DNA from: an uncultured Rubritalea sp.
GTDB taxonomy: Bacteria; Verrucomicrobiota; Verrucomicrobiia; Verrucomicrobiales; Akkermansiaceae
Direction: 5' to 3'
NCBI GenBank assembly: GCA_937981665.1
Contig: CALJOJ010000041.1
Span: 1-46,365, forward strand
Length of the DNA stretch: 46,365 nt
This document shows, piece after piece, positions 1 through 8,039 of this stretch; the stretch's first letter is position 1, and each line of letters begins with the position of its first letter. The notes beneath the pieces are model-generated. The model was not told the origin of the DNA, made no database searches, and saw only the letters and a program-made list of their open reading frames with translations. The translations under genes and the position numbers were made by a program.

Positions 1-79
1 CAGGCTTGGTTGTTTTGAAGAGTTTTAATACCTCATCAGCTTGTCCATGTATATCAAGTTTTCTCCGTGATCTTGCCAT
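1..79 (-). CDS. N-terminal fragment of an unidentified gene cut by the left edge
   Basis: An open frame starts at the ATG at 79-77 and stays open for 26 codons to the edge. The visible residues are basic, beginning MARSRRKLDIHGQADEVLKL. That is faintly reminiscent of the N-terminal helix-turn-helix region of some transposases, but too little is present to assign a family. No Shine-Dalgarno sequence precedes the ATG, which is also true of most genes here. It could be a chance open frame. Confidence 0.3.
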   Translation of the reverse strand, partial: MARSRRKLDIHGQADEVLKLFKTTKP

Positions 80-260
80 GTGTAGATAGTAACAAAAATC
101 GTGCTAAATTCAACGAAAATAACTTATTAAGTCGTATAAAAAGGATGAAAACGCCCTCAATTGGAGCTATTCATCAAATACGCAACCTAAACTCTAAGCT
201 AAAGAACCAGCACCAATCCTAAACACCCTATCGTGAAATATTCGGGTTAAAACGAACCTA

Positions 261-274
261 ACAGAATATTCTGT
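261..274. repeat. 14-bp perfect palindrome
   Basis: The sequence ACAGAATATTCTGT is a perfect inverted repeat without a spacer. It lies 32 bp downstream of the stop of the minus-strand metalloprotease, in an AT-rich gap (80-305) with no other recognisable content. A dimeric regulator site is possible, but the partner gene would have to lie to the left. It has no T-tract, so an intrinsic terminator is unlikely. Confidence 0.35.
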
Positions 275-305
275 CTCAATTTAGCGCAGGTTAATATTGT
301 CGAGC

Positions 306-3300
306 TTACTTCGCTTCAACGCGAATGAATAAAGGTTCTTCTCCTAAGGTTTTACTGAGAGTTACTTGGATGGTTTCTACCTCAGCATTCTCATTACTCA
401 AAGATTCCTGTTGTGCGCCTTGGTCTATAAACCAATTCTTGAGATTGCTAGATGTCCAGACTAAATAAGTTAGACCTGAGAGGCTGGGATTCCTACGCAC
501 GTATTGAAAAATTCCATCAGCGCTTAGAGTTGTTAAGTATGGATTGTTTGAAAAACCATCGGCTGGATCAAGCCCCCAAATACGCTCTTCATCATTGCTT
601 AAGCCATCGTGATCATAATCATCACTACTGAGCCCTAGATTTGAGATAGCTTGATTGTCTGCCCAATTATCGTAGTCCTGCTGCGCTTGCGTTCCGGTGA
701 CTTCAGTAAAGCGCAGGGACTCAGAGGAGCTTATTGATGATTCAGGCACGAATTTTACGCCCCCGTTACTATCGACTTGAAGGCGCGAGCGGCTTTCGTC
801 ATGATCGGGCAAGGTGGCGAAATGGGTGTTTTCTAGAGCACCAGTTGCGAAACCATAGTAAGTCCAACTTCCACTTGAAGAAGTTGCCTGCATATCGGAC
901 TCTCCATTGTTTCTGGAGCGCAGTCGGGGCATAGCTCCGCCAGCGGCGAGCTGGATATGCCAAGATCCATTACCATTGTCTTCAAAGACCCATTCAACTT
1001 GAGCTCCAGTAGTGAATGTTGAGGTGGTGAAGGGGTTTTCAGAGCTACCCGTCGCGGCAATTCTTAAATCATGCACCGGAGAATCGATGTAATATTTTTT
1101 ATTAGGATCCGGAGTGAAGGAACTCACCCCTAGTAGGCTAGGCTTGATGAATCCTGGAGTGGTCTCGACTTCGACTTGTAAATTATCAAATAAAGCATCG
1201 CCCGTGAGGTTTGATGAGAGACCGATGTAATTCTGGTAGTCGCCACTCCAAGTGAATGTTCCTGAAGTATGCGGGGTGGTACGGCCATCGAGATACACCT
1301 CGTAAGCAACTATCGCGCCTTTAAGAAGGCTGGGGCTATTATAAACAAGTTTCATTTCGGTAGGTGCTGAAGGAAGGTTTCCGGTCACACTCTCAGAGCT
1401 AATGAGTATCCCTGCTTTATAAATTTCAAGAGTATTGGTGGTTGCTCGGTATGCGATCATTAGATCTGCAGAACTACTGAGGGGATCAGCTCCGGTTTGA
1501 TCTTGTAATTCAGGGAGAGACTGGCCAATACCGAGGGACATTTTACGCCCACTCCCGACCGTGTTATAGCCTGCTATATCAACGCTAATGGATACCTGAT
1601 CAAAGCCCCTGAGTAAGGGAGCTCCGAAGTTGAAATTATTGATAAAAACTAATGCCCCATAACTGCCATCGCTAGACGGCCCATCAATATGAAGCTTGTT
1701 CGAAACGATCCCAGCGGTAGTCGCCTCATAGCTCGTTAGGGTGTAATCCACGGGCGCGGCATCTCCAGATTGACCTTCACTGTCATTGAGGGAGGTGCGG
1801 TTAAAGTTATCAGTTAACAACGTCCCTACATTTAGAATGACGGGAGTCGCGGTAACATCATCACTGGCTAGGCTTACGAGATCGCCGTTTTGAAGGCGAG
1901 CAAATACACGGTAACTTTGTGCTTGGTCTGTTGTAAGGGAGGAGGCAATGAACGTGCGGGAAGTTTGCCAATCACTACTATTAGAACCATTGATGTGCTC
2001 GAATAAATATTCAATAGCTCCAGATCCTTCGAACTTATCAGAGGCTACCATAAAGAGACTATTTGCATTTACGGGAGTTGGGGCGATGTCCCATTCCATT
2101 TTGGGGAGGCTCATTTGTAGGTGAACAACTGCCGAGGAGGTGCGTCCTGACTCATCCGTGATTTGGTAACGAAAGTTATCGTATCCATAGGCGTAAGAAA
2201 CTGGGAGTGTGACTTGAAAAGTGTTACCACTCACCAAGACACTAGCTCCATTAAGAGAGGTGGGATCAACAGAAACAATACTAACGCTCTCACCATTGGA
2301 ATCATTATCATTAGCTAAGGCATCCACGGTGAAGGTCTGCCCAAAAAAAACTGAATCGCTTATCACGCGGTCATCTCCAGCTCGTGGAGGCATATCGGGA
2401 GCGGTTGTTCCGAGGTTAGTGATAACGCTAATGGCGTCGTCACGTTCCGAGAGAGCCTTTTCCACCTCAGGAGCAGACATTTTAGCGAGACCGTTTCCAG
2501 AGTTTATCGTTTTTCCTTCCGGCGAAAGCTGCTCATTTTCACCTCTCCCATCGTAGTGGAGCAATCCCCAGTTATGACCAATTTCGTGACGGCCTGCACC
2601 AGTGAAATCTCCAGTGCCAAATCCGCCATTGGCACTACGCCCTGTCCCGACTGTGCCGAGAGAAGCTAATCCTCCGCTAGTATTAGACTGAATGACTGTT
2701 GCCAGATCATGATCTGTATTTGGGTTTGCGCCCTTCACCCAAGGATCACTTTCAGTGGTAAGCGTCCCCACAAGGTCAGCCATGACATTACCATCATTAG
2801 CATAGGGGTCGTTATCAAGGTCAGCCCGAATCGATACGCGGCCAATACGGTTGATGAGATTAACATCGCGGAGGTAAATCAAGTTCAACGCAGTCATTGA
2901 AAAATCAACCATCTCGAGGCAGAGCTCAGGGCTTCCGCCTAAGGTTCCGTAGTATCTATTTGTGAGGTCGACAAAGACATCTGCAGCATAAAGATCATGA
3001 CCAGCGCCACCGTCGCGCAAGCCAAAAGTTGGCCAAGAAGGAGTGAGTTCACGCTCTTCGATTTGCAGCGTTCCGTCACGGTCAATCCACTCGAATCCAT
3101 TTTCAAAAGTCATACGGGTGTAGATGGAGCCATCTATGCGGCGCACACAAGCAGCTACCGCACCGGGCTGTCCTTCAACGGTTCCGATGTAGGTACGAGG
3201 CTCGCCTACATCAACGATATTAAAAGAGCCATCGGCTTGCTGCACCGCAACCTCAAAAAGTGGCCCACGTGATGAGAAACGACTAAAATTAATGGTGTAG

Positions 3301-3449
3301 GACTCATTACCATTAGAAATGGTGTGAGTAAAAGTCTGAGGCAGATCTTGCGCAACCCCAGAGATAGGAACAATGCCAAAAACTACACACCCAAAAGCTA
3401 CACACAGAAATACACAGCTGTACCTCATTGAAGATATAATTATATTCAT
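306..3449 (-). CDS. Secreted metzincin-type zinc metalloprotease, multidomain
   Basis: This 1047-aa secreted protein starts with a signal peptide (hydrophobic stretch about residues 9-33). The propeptide-like region (35-150) is followed by a metzincin catalytic domain (about 155-345). Its zinc motif HEIGHNWGLLH (288-298) fits HExxHxxGxxH, with E289 as catalytic base. A cadherin/Ig-like module follows (about 355-445, with the phrase DDRVISDSVFF), then a beta-rich lectin/LamG-like region (about 540-770). The end is an Asp-rich linker (DYDHDGLSNDEE, about 935-950) and a beta C-terminal domain of a kind common in secreted verrucomicrobial proteins. Family knowledge: such enzymes degrade extracellular protein. 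The substrate cannot be inferred. It is flanked by gene-poor DNA and appears monocistronic. Confidence 0.85.
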   Translation of the reverse strand: MNIIISSMRYSCVFLCVAFGCVVFGIVPISGVAQDLPQTFTHTISNGNESYTINFSRFSSRGPLFEVAVQQADGSFNIVDVGEPRTYIGTVEGQPGAVAACVRRIDGSIYTRMTFENGFEWIDRDGTLQIEERELTPSWPTFGLRDGGAGHDLYAADVFVDLTNRYYGTLGGSPELCLEMVDFSMTALNLIYLRDVNLINRIGRVSIRADLDNDPYANDGNVMADLVGTLTTESDPWVKGANPNTDHDLATVIQSNTSGGLASLGTVGTGRSANGGFGTGDFTGAGRHEIGHNWGLLHYDGRGENEQLSPEGKTINSGNGLAKMSAPEVEKALSERDDAISVITNLGTTAPDMPPRAGDDRVISDSVFFGQTFTVDALANDNDSNGESVSIVSVDPTSLNGASVLVSGNTFQVTLPVSYAYGYDNFRYQITDESGRTSSAVVHLQMSLPKMEWDIAPTPVNANSLFMVASDKFEGSGAIEYLFEHINGSNSSDWQTSRTFIASSLTTDQAQSYRVFARLQNGDLVSLASDDVTATPVILNVGTLLTDNFNRTSLNDSEGQSGDAAPVDYTLTSYEATTAGIVSNKLHIDGPSSDGSYGALVFINNFNFGAPLLRGFDQVSISVDIAGYNTVGSGRKMSLGIGQSLPELQDQTGADPLSSSADLMIAYRATTNTLEIYKAGILISSESVTGNLPSAPTEMKLVYNSPSLLKGAIVAYEVYLDGRTTPHTSGTFTWSGDYQNYIGLSSNLTGDALFDNLQVEVETTPGFIKPSLLGVSSFTPDPNKKYYIDSPVHDLRIAATGSSENPFTTSTFTTGAQVEWVFEDNGNGSWHIQLAAGGAMPRLRSRNNGESDMQATSSSGSWTYYGFATGALENTHFATLPDHDESRSRLQVDSNGGVKFVPESSISSSESLRFTEVTGTQAQQDYDNWADNQAISNLGLSSDDYDHDGLSNDEERIWGLDPADGFSNNPYLTTLSADGIFQYVRRNPSLSGLTYLVWTSSNLKNWFIDQGAQQESLSNENAEVETIQVTLSKTLGEEPLFIRVEAK

Positions 3450-4033
3450 ATTATAAGAAAATTAAGAAAAATTTGTCTACAGCCTTTTAAATAGTAACTT
3501 TTTAACTGTCAACATCTTTCACTCTTAGCATCTTAGTTCCGCATTGAGTCAAATAGAATACCACCAGATGAAAACACTATTTGGAATTATGAACAAGCAG
3601 TCAAAACAAACAAGAGTATTTGGAGAGCGCACGGAGACGGTAGACCCGTAGCATTAATCTTCCAGTTGATCACGCTGAATGTTGCGGCAAGCTTGAAACT
3701 AGGTGGTAGAGTCTTGAGTTTGGAAAATTTTTAAAAAGAGGTAGCATCCCGATTATTAGAGAACACAGATCTAGAAAAAGAGATCTATTTTAAGTTTGAT
3801 CCGCGGCATGTAATCATGGAAAGAAGAAAACGTAAATTACTGATTAGTCAGTTACAACCTAAATCTTATGCACATGTGTAGGTAGGTTGTTACGAAGCTA
3901 TTCTTTGGGAAATGCGTGGTGCTGACCTTCATTGGGGCTATCGGTGGTGAACTTATATAAGATGCTGCACCCCGTTGGGGCTTTATTTTTAATAAATGTG
4001 ACTTTTAGAACCTCTTCAGCTATCTGTATGTGT
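3450..4033. other. Gene-free stretch with no supported feature
   Basis: I see no open frame that looks like a real gene here. Short frames occur (for example a 21-codon frame from about 3818 beginning MERRKRKLLIS), but all are broken by stops. The stretch is bounded by a start on the left and a start on the right, so it should contain divergent promoters for the metalloprotease and the helix-hairpin-helix protein. It may be the remains of a decayed gene, but no family is recognisable. Confidence 0.4.
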
Positions 4034-4528
4034 ATGAGTTTAACTAAAACACTATCAGCCGTATTACTATTAGCTTTCAATCTTTCACCGTTACACGCTA
4101 AGGACGAAACAAAGACTAATACTAAAAAAACTACGACAACACCAAAAGAAACTACTACTAAGCCCAAAACTACTACGACCAAGTCTAAAACTACCACTAC
4201 CGCTAAAAAGACAACTACTGCCCCTAAGGCAACGACTAGTAAAACTAAGACTACTACTAAGGGCATCACGGTAGCTGACCCAAAAACAGCGGCAGCAAAT
4301 AAGAAGTCTGCTGCGACTCTATCTTCCGCACAGAACAAGTCTATGCTCAGTATCCTCAATAAAGGTACCACCGAAGATCTTATAAAAATCCCTGGACTAG
4401 GAGAGAAGACTATCGCTCTTATCAAGAAGGCTCGCCCTTACAAAGGTGTAACTGACCTCGGAAACGTTACAGGCATCGGCCAAAAGAAATTCTCAGACAT
4501 CGTAGCTCACTTCAAATCTAAGAAGTAA
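4034..4528 (+). CDS. Secreted helix-hairpin-helix protein with Thr/Lys-rich linker
   Basis: This 164-aa protein has three parts. The N-terminus is a signal peptide (MSLTKTLSAVLLLAFNLSPLHA). A low-complexity linker of about 55 residues follows, made almost only of Thr, Lys and Pro/Ala. The C-terminal domain of about 65 residues carries two helix-hairpin-helix motifs (IPGLGEKTIALIKKARPY and VTGIGQKKFSDIV). ComEA, the periplasmic DNA receptor of natural transformation, has this kind of C-terminal pair, so binding of extracellular DNA is the best guess. The start at 4034 was chosen because it opens the signal peptide directly. The frame extends upstream to an ATG at 3932, but that would bury the signal peptide. 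ATG 4028 is also possible. Confidence 0.7.
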   Translation: MSLTKTLSAVLLLAFNLSPLHAKDETKTNTKKTTTTPKETTTKPKTTTTKSKTTTTAKKTTTAPKATTSKTKTTTKGITVADPKTAAANKKSAATLSSAQNKSMLSILNKGTTEDLIKIPGLGEKTIALIKKARPYKGVTDLGNVTGIGQKKFSDIVAHFKSKK

Positions 4529-4560
4529 TCACTATCAGTAGACACTCTCTACTAATAAAG

Positions 4561-4591
4561 TAATGCTGCCGGAGCAAGTCCGTCAGCATTA
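4561..4591 (+). terminator. Hairpin downstream of the helix-hairpin-helix gene
   Basis: TAATGCTG pairs with CAGCATTA, and CGGA with TCCG inside it, around a GCAAG loop. The hairpin begins 32 nt after the stop codon. No clear T-tract follows, so it may stabilise the 3' end of the transcript rather than terminate on its own. Confidence 0.5.
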
Positions 4592-4608
4592 TCATAAAAT
4601 CTACCAGC

Positions 4609-4642
4609 TTAATGCACTATCCTATGTAGGGTAGTGCATTAA
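4609..4642. terminator. Strong hairpin between convergent genes
   Basis: TTAATGCACTATCC pairs with GGGTAGTGCATTAA (11 perfect pairs, one G-T, two more pairs) around a 6-nt loop. It sits between the plus-strand helix-hairpin-helix gene and the minus-strand pseudogene and is symmetric. It could therefore act on transcripts from both sides. Confidence 0.5.
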
Positions 4643-4665
4643 TGGTTCATATTCTGGATGGCTAG

Positions 4666-5134
4666 TTATGGTAGCTCGACCTCAAGTCGATAAAACCCAG
4701 GGTCTCCTAATGGGAGGACATCCACTAAGGTATCAACAGAGCCGCTGCCTCATAGGTGAACGTATCGATCACATTAGCACCATCGGTAAGCTGTAATGTT
4801 CCACCGCTTGAGCTTAGTGCGAAGCTAGCATGATGCGGACCTTCCGAGGTCTCAAGCACAACACCGTCCGCTGAGAAGTCAGCTTCGAAATACGGGTCTG
4901 TGCCATCAGCATTAGTATCATGAGAGTTATGAGGATATTATACCAATTCGGATCATCTATAGTAAGCTGGATCTCATGCACGTAGCTATCATCAAAAAAC
5001 ACAGCGGCTTCATCATCTACTGCCGAATGCTCCCAGTTCGACTGAGCGAGGATAGGGTCTGTCATCAGGAGGCCTAGAGTCAGGCCTTTTACTACTCTGA
5101 AAGCTTTGGGGGATTTTTTCTTTAGTGTTTTCAT
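4666..5134 (-). pseudogene. Decayed CotH/lamin-tail-type secreted protein remnant
   Basis: The first frame starts at the ATG at 5134 with a signal-peptide-like N-terminus. It then reads FFDDSYVHEIQLTIDDPNWY, which matches the start of CotH-kinase-type secreted proteins. Near 4925 the frame shifts. The next frame gives ADGTDPYFEADFSADGV (CotH-like) and then FALSSSGGTLQLTDGANVID, which resembles the end of a lamin-tail domain. A second shift near 4735 opens TLVDVLPLGDPGFYRLEVEL and a TAA at 4668-4666. So only the start, a piece of the middle and the extreme C-terminus of a much larger protein remain, joined by deletions and two frameshifts. I infer a pseudogene. The intact parent cannot be reconstructed. 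Confidence 0.65.
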
Positions 5135-5142
5135 AAATGAAT

Positions 5143-5170
5143 TCAGCCCATCTGCATAAAAATGGGCTGA
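5143..5170 (-). other. Hairpin in the 5' flank of the pseudogene
   Basis: TCAGCCCAT pairs with ATGGGCTGA across a 10-nt loop (nine base pairs). It lies just upstream of the pseudogene start on the minus strand, in the gap after the M41-domain gene. It has no T-tract. It could be a terminator-like end for the 5263-6021 operon or a relic operator. Confidence 0.4.
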
Positions 5171-5262
5171 TATAGAAACCAGAGCTTACCTCTTAAGTTA
5201 CAAAAAGATCATCAGATCACGTGCTCTAGAATGAGAAGAATATTTCATCTAAACCTCTGGCA

Positions 5263-5763
5263 TTACTTTGTATTAGCCTTCACCTGCTCCATATCATAGA
5301 GATGCTTCGCCTGCTTACCGCTCATCGAGCTGTTTTCTGCTAAGCCGGCAGCTATCACTTTTACTGCACCCCAGATCTCTGGCTTCGCTAGTAGATGATG
5401 GGCTTTATCCATCGCGCGTCTGAGCACCTTGCCGGCTTGGTTTGCATTTCCAGCACGCATCATCGCTAGTTTCTCAGCCTCTCGGAGATCTTTGGAAGCT
5501 CCTTGCAGATTATATTTCCCAGACTTCCTCGCCTCAGCAGCCATCCCACCCAGCAGGATGAGTAAGTCACCTTCTAGATTATCCGTGCTAGCCTTAGATG
5601 ACTTTGCCTTCCCCGATCTGCCCTTGTTCATCTTACAGACACCGAGTCGAGTGCCCTTCGCTAACACATCTATCTTATGCACACTGCGCCCCACAGCCAG
5701 CGCCATGACAGCGTGGCCAGCTTCATGATATGCTGTGAGCTCTAACTTAGGATCTACGTCCAT
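5263..5763 (-). CDS. Stand-alone M41 (FtsH-type) peptidase domain protein
   Basis: This 166-aa protein consists only of the C-terminal zinc peptidase domain of FtsH. The zinc motif HEAGH (13-17) is followed by GGMAAEARKSG (72-82) and by GASKDLREAEKLA (88-100), in which D92 matches the third zinc ligand of FtsH. Normal FtsH is about 600-650 aa with two membrane helices and an AAA+ ATPase; all of that is missing. The open frame starts 13 residues before HEAGH, so this is a free-standing domain and not a truncated read. Without an unfoldase it should act on loosely folded substrates or pair with a separate ATPase. It lies 12 nt downstream of the RRM gene on the same strand, so the two are probably co-transcribed. 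Confidence 0.8.
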   Translation of the reverse strand: MDVDPKLELTAYHEAGHAVMALAVGRSVHKIDVLAKGTRLGVCKMNKGRSGKAKSSKASTDNLEGDLLILLGGMAAEARKSGKYNLQGASKDLREAEKLAMMRAGNANQAGKVLRRAMDKAHHLLAKPEIWGAVKVIAAGLAENSSMSGKQAKHLYDMEQVKANTK

Positions 5764-5775
5764 TTAAACAATAGT

Positions 5776-6021
5776 TTACTTCTTCTCTTCAGCTAGCTTC
5801 ACACGGATACGCGCTTGGTTCACTGTCTTATCGTTGAGCTTCTTAATAGAGAATAGAGCATTTGACTCATTAGGCATTTCGACAAAGCCGAAGCCCTTAG
5901 ACTTTCCAGTCACCTTATCCAGCACAAGATCACAAGACGCTACTTCACCATATGCTGCGAATAATTTCTTAAGCTGCTCTTCAGTCGTTTCGCGGGCGAG
6001 GTTTCGTATGATAATTTTCAT
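5776..6021 (-). CDS. Small RNA-binding protein, single RRM domain
   Basis: This 81-aa protein is one complete RNA-recognition motif. RNP2 is IIIRNL (residues 3-8) and RNP1 is KGFGFVEM (42-49), with the aromatic residues that stack on RNA bases. Bacterial single-RRM proteins of this size are known from cyanobacteria and others, often linked to cold or RNA turnover, and act in the cytoplasm. It is the first gene of a likely two-gene operon with the M41-domain protein and is divergent from the ABC-F gene. No C-terminal Gly-rich tail is present. Confidence 0.88.
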   Translation of the reverse strand: MKIIIRNLARETTEEQLKKLFAAYGEVASCDLVLDKVTGKSKGFGFVEMPNESNALFSIKKLNDKTVNQARIRVKLAEEKK

Positions 6022-6281
6022 CCCTCTATTCGCTACCAGAACCCAGGAAAGTCAATCCTATTATAGCGACTCTCTTTTCGCTCTCTGAGCTCAACCACAG
6101 GCTAACTTTCTTAGCAGCACGACAGAAATTTCTGTAATGATAAGAACGAGTGATAATAACCAAAAAACACTTAACCTATAGAACATCAATAACACGACTA
6201 CCTCCTCACCTCATCAGCAGCCTAAGTCATAGCTCGTACTTTTTCATTGCAAAGCTTCGCAAATCATTGCAAGTAACTGCC

Positions 6282-7889
6282 GTGCTTACTATTAGAAATC
6301 TCACCAAAACCGTCGGAGGCAGAACGCTTTTCGAGGAAGCTAAAATGACGATCAACTGGGGCGAGCGTGTTGCTCTCGTAGGCCCAAATGGAGCTGGTAA
6401 ATCCACCCTTTTCCGCGTCATCCTAGGACAGGAAGCTCCAGATTCTGGTACTGCTGAGGTAGATGAGTACGCCATCACTGGTTACCTAGCTCAGGAAGCT
6501 GGTGATCCAGGTGAAGAGACTATTTTAGAAATCGCCATCGGCATCACTCCAGAGGTCGCAAATGCGATCAAGGTCATGCGCGAGGCAGAAAGAAACGATA
6601 CCACAGGAACCCAAGAATACGCAGACGCACAAGATGCCTTCGACCTAGCTAATGGATACTCACTAGAACCAAAGGCGAAGAAAATTCTCTCCGGCTTAGG
6701 GTTCAAACAAGAGCAGATGAAAGAGCCAGCTAGCACATTCTCTGGCGGCTGGATCATGCGTGCTAACCTAGCTCGTCTACTCGTCCAGGAGCCAGACCTC
6801 CTCATGCTCGATGAGCCTACTAACCACCTTGATCTCCTCTCTCTCATCTGGCTACAGCGCTATCTTTCTAACTACCCAGGAGCTATCCTACTTATCTCTC
6901 ACGACCGTGACTTCATGGATGAGATCATCGAGACCGTTTATGAGATCGATGAGACTAAGCTTATATCCTATACAGGAAACTACAGCCTATACTGCGAGCA
7001 GCGTGATAAGCGTTACGACCAGAAGGTGCAGGCCTACCGCGCTGGGCAGAAAGAGATAGACCGCGTGCAGGAATTCGTGGATAAGTTCCGCGGAGTCGGC
7101 TCCAAGGCATCACAGGTAAACGAGCGAATGAAGACGATCCAGAAGCTCAAGGACAAGCTCGTAAAGCCACTCGCTCCGCGCAAGGTTTTCAAATTCAACT
7201 TCCCTCAGCCACCACGCTCTAACCAGATCGTAGCTGAACTTACCAAGGTGAAGCAGGCGTATGGTGACAAGGTCATCTATGACGGTCTAGATCTGACCAT
7301 AGAGCGCGGCGACAGACTCTGCCTCGTAGGTCCGAATGGTGCAGGTAAATCTACCCTCATGAAGATCATCGCTGGTCACCTAGACATCCAAGGCGGAGAA
7401 GTAAACGTAGGATACGCCACGAAGATGGGATACTTCTCCCAGCACCGTGCGCTCTCCATGAATGACTCTAACACCGTGCTCGATGAAGTAATGTCCTCTA
7501 ACGGAGAACTCCGCGAAGACGAAGCTCGCTCTATTCTCGGTTCATTCCTCTTCCGTAAGAATGATGTTCTTAAGCGAGTGCGCATACTATCTGGTGGTGA
7601 GAAATCTCGCCTAAACTTAGTGAAATTTCTCGTAGATCCACCGAACCTCCTCCTCATGGATGAGCCTACTACTCACTTGGATATCCTTTCTATTGAGGCA
7701 CTCGTTTCAGCTCTGAAGCAATACGCTGGAACGCTGGTATTCATTTCACACGATGTTCACTTCATCAGAAACCTGGCAGAAACAACACTCCATGTGAACA
7801 ATGGAACAGTCACGCGCTACACTGGTGGATATGATTATTTCCTAGAAAAAAGCGGGCTAGATGACGACAGAGCAGCAGTCACCTCGTAA
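6282..7889 (+). CDS. ABC-F family ATPase (ribosome-associated translation factor type)
   Basis: Two ABC ATPase domains lie in one soluble chain of 535 aa. The first has Walker A GPNGAGKST (about 34-42), signature FSGGW and Walker B LLMLDEPTNHLD. The second has the same Walker A, signature LSGGEKSRL and Walker B LLLMDEPTTHLD. A basic linker of about 80 residues joins them. There are no membrane segments, which is the ABC-F pattern (EttA, Uup, YheS). Such proteins bind the ribosomal E site and rescue or regulate translation. I chose the GTG at 6282 because homology-like sequence begins there (LTIRNLTKTVGGRTLF). The frame is open from an ATG at 6150, but that 44-residue extension does not look like ABC-F sequence. 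Which ABC-F subgroup it belongs to is not resolved. Confidence 0.88.
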   Translation: MLTIRNLTKTVGGRTLFEEAKMTINWGERVALVGPNGAGKSTLFRVILGQEAPDSGTAEVDEYAITGYLAQEAGDPGEETILEIAIGITPEVANAIKVMREAERNDTTGTQEYADAQDAFDLANGYSLEPKAKKILSGLGFKQEQMKEPASTFSGGWIMRANLARLLVQEPDLLMLDEPTNHLDLLSLIWLQRYLSNYPGAILLISHDRDFMDEIIETVYEIDETKLISYTGNYSLYCEQRDKRYDQKVQAYRAGQKEIDRVQEFVDKFRGVGSKASQVNERMKTIQKLKDKLVKPLAPRKVFKFNFPQPPRSNQIVAELTKVKQAYGDKVIYDGLDLTIERGDRLCLVGPNGAGKSTLMKIIAGHLDIQGGEVNVGYATKMGYFSQHRALSMNDSNTVLDEVMSSNGELREDEARSILGSFLFRKNDVLKRVRILSGGEKSRLNLVKFLVDPPNLLLMDEPTTHLDILSIEALVSALKQYAGTLVFISHDVHFIRNLAETTLHVNNGTVTRYTGGYDYFLEKSGLDDDRAAVTS

Positions 7890-8039
7890 AAAGAAATCCT
7901 TGTAGATAATGAAAATACCTTGACGAATCTGTTTGTCTGAAGAACATTCTCGCCACGAGAGGTTGCATTAGTGACCATCTTGACCTATAATGGTAGAATT
8001 GTATCTACGCATAAAACCACACCAAATCAACCAGACTCC

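Noticed and set aside
3898..4425. Minus-strand 175-aa frame over the helix-hairpin-helix gene
   Set aside because: It is the antisense of the Thr/Lys repeat and gives a Val/Leu low-complexity chain. The plus frame has a signal peptide and a known domain.
7920..7948. Promoter for rpoD (TTGACG and AACATT)
   Set aside because: The -10 box matches only three of six positions, so it was not listed.
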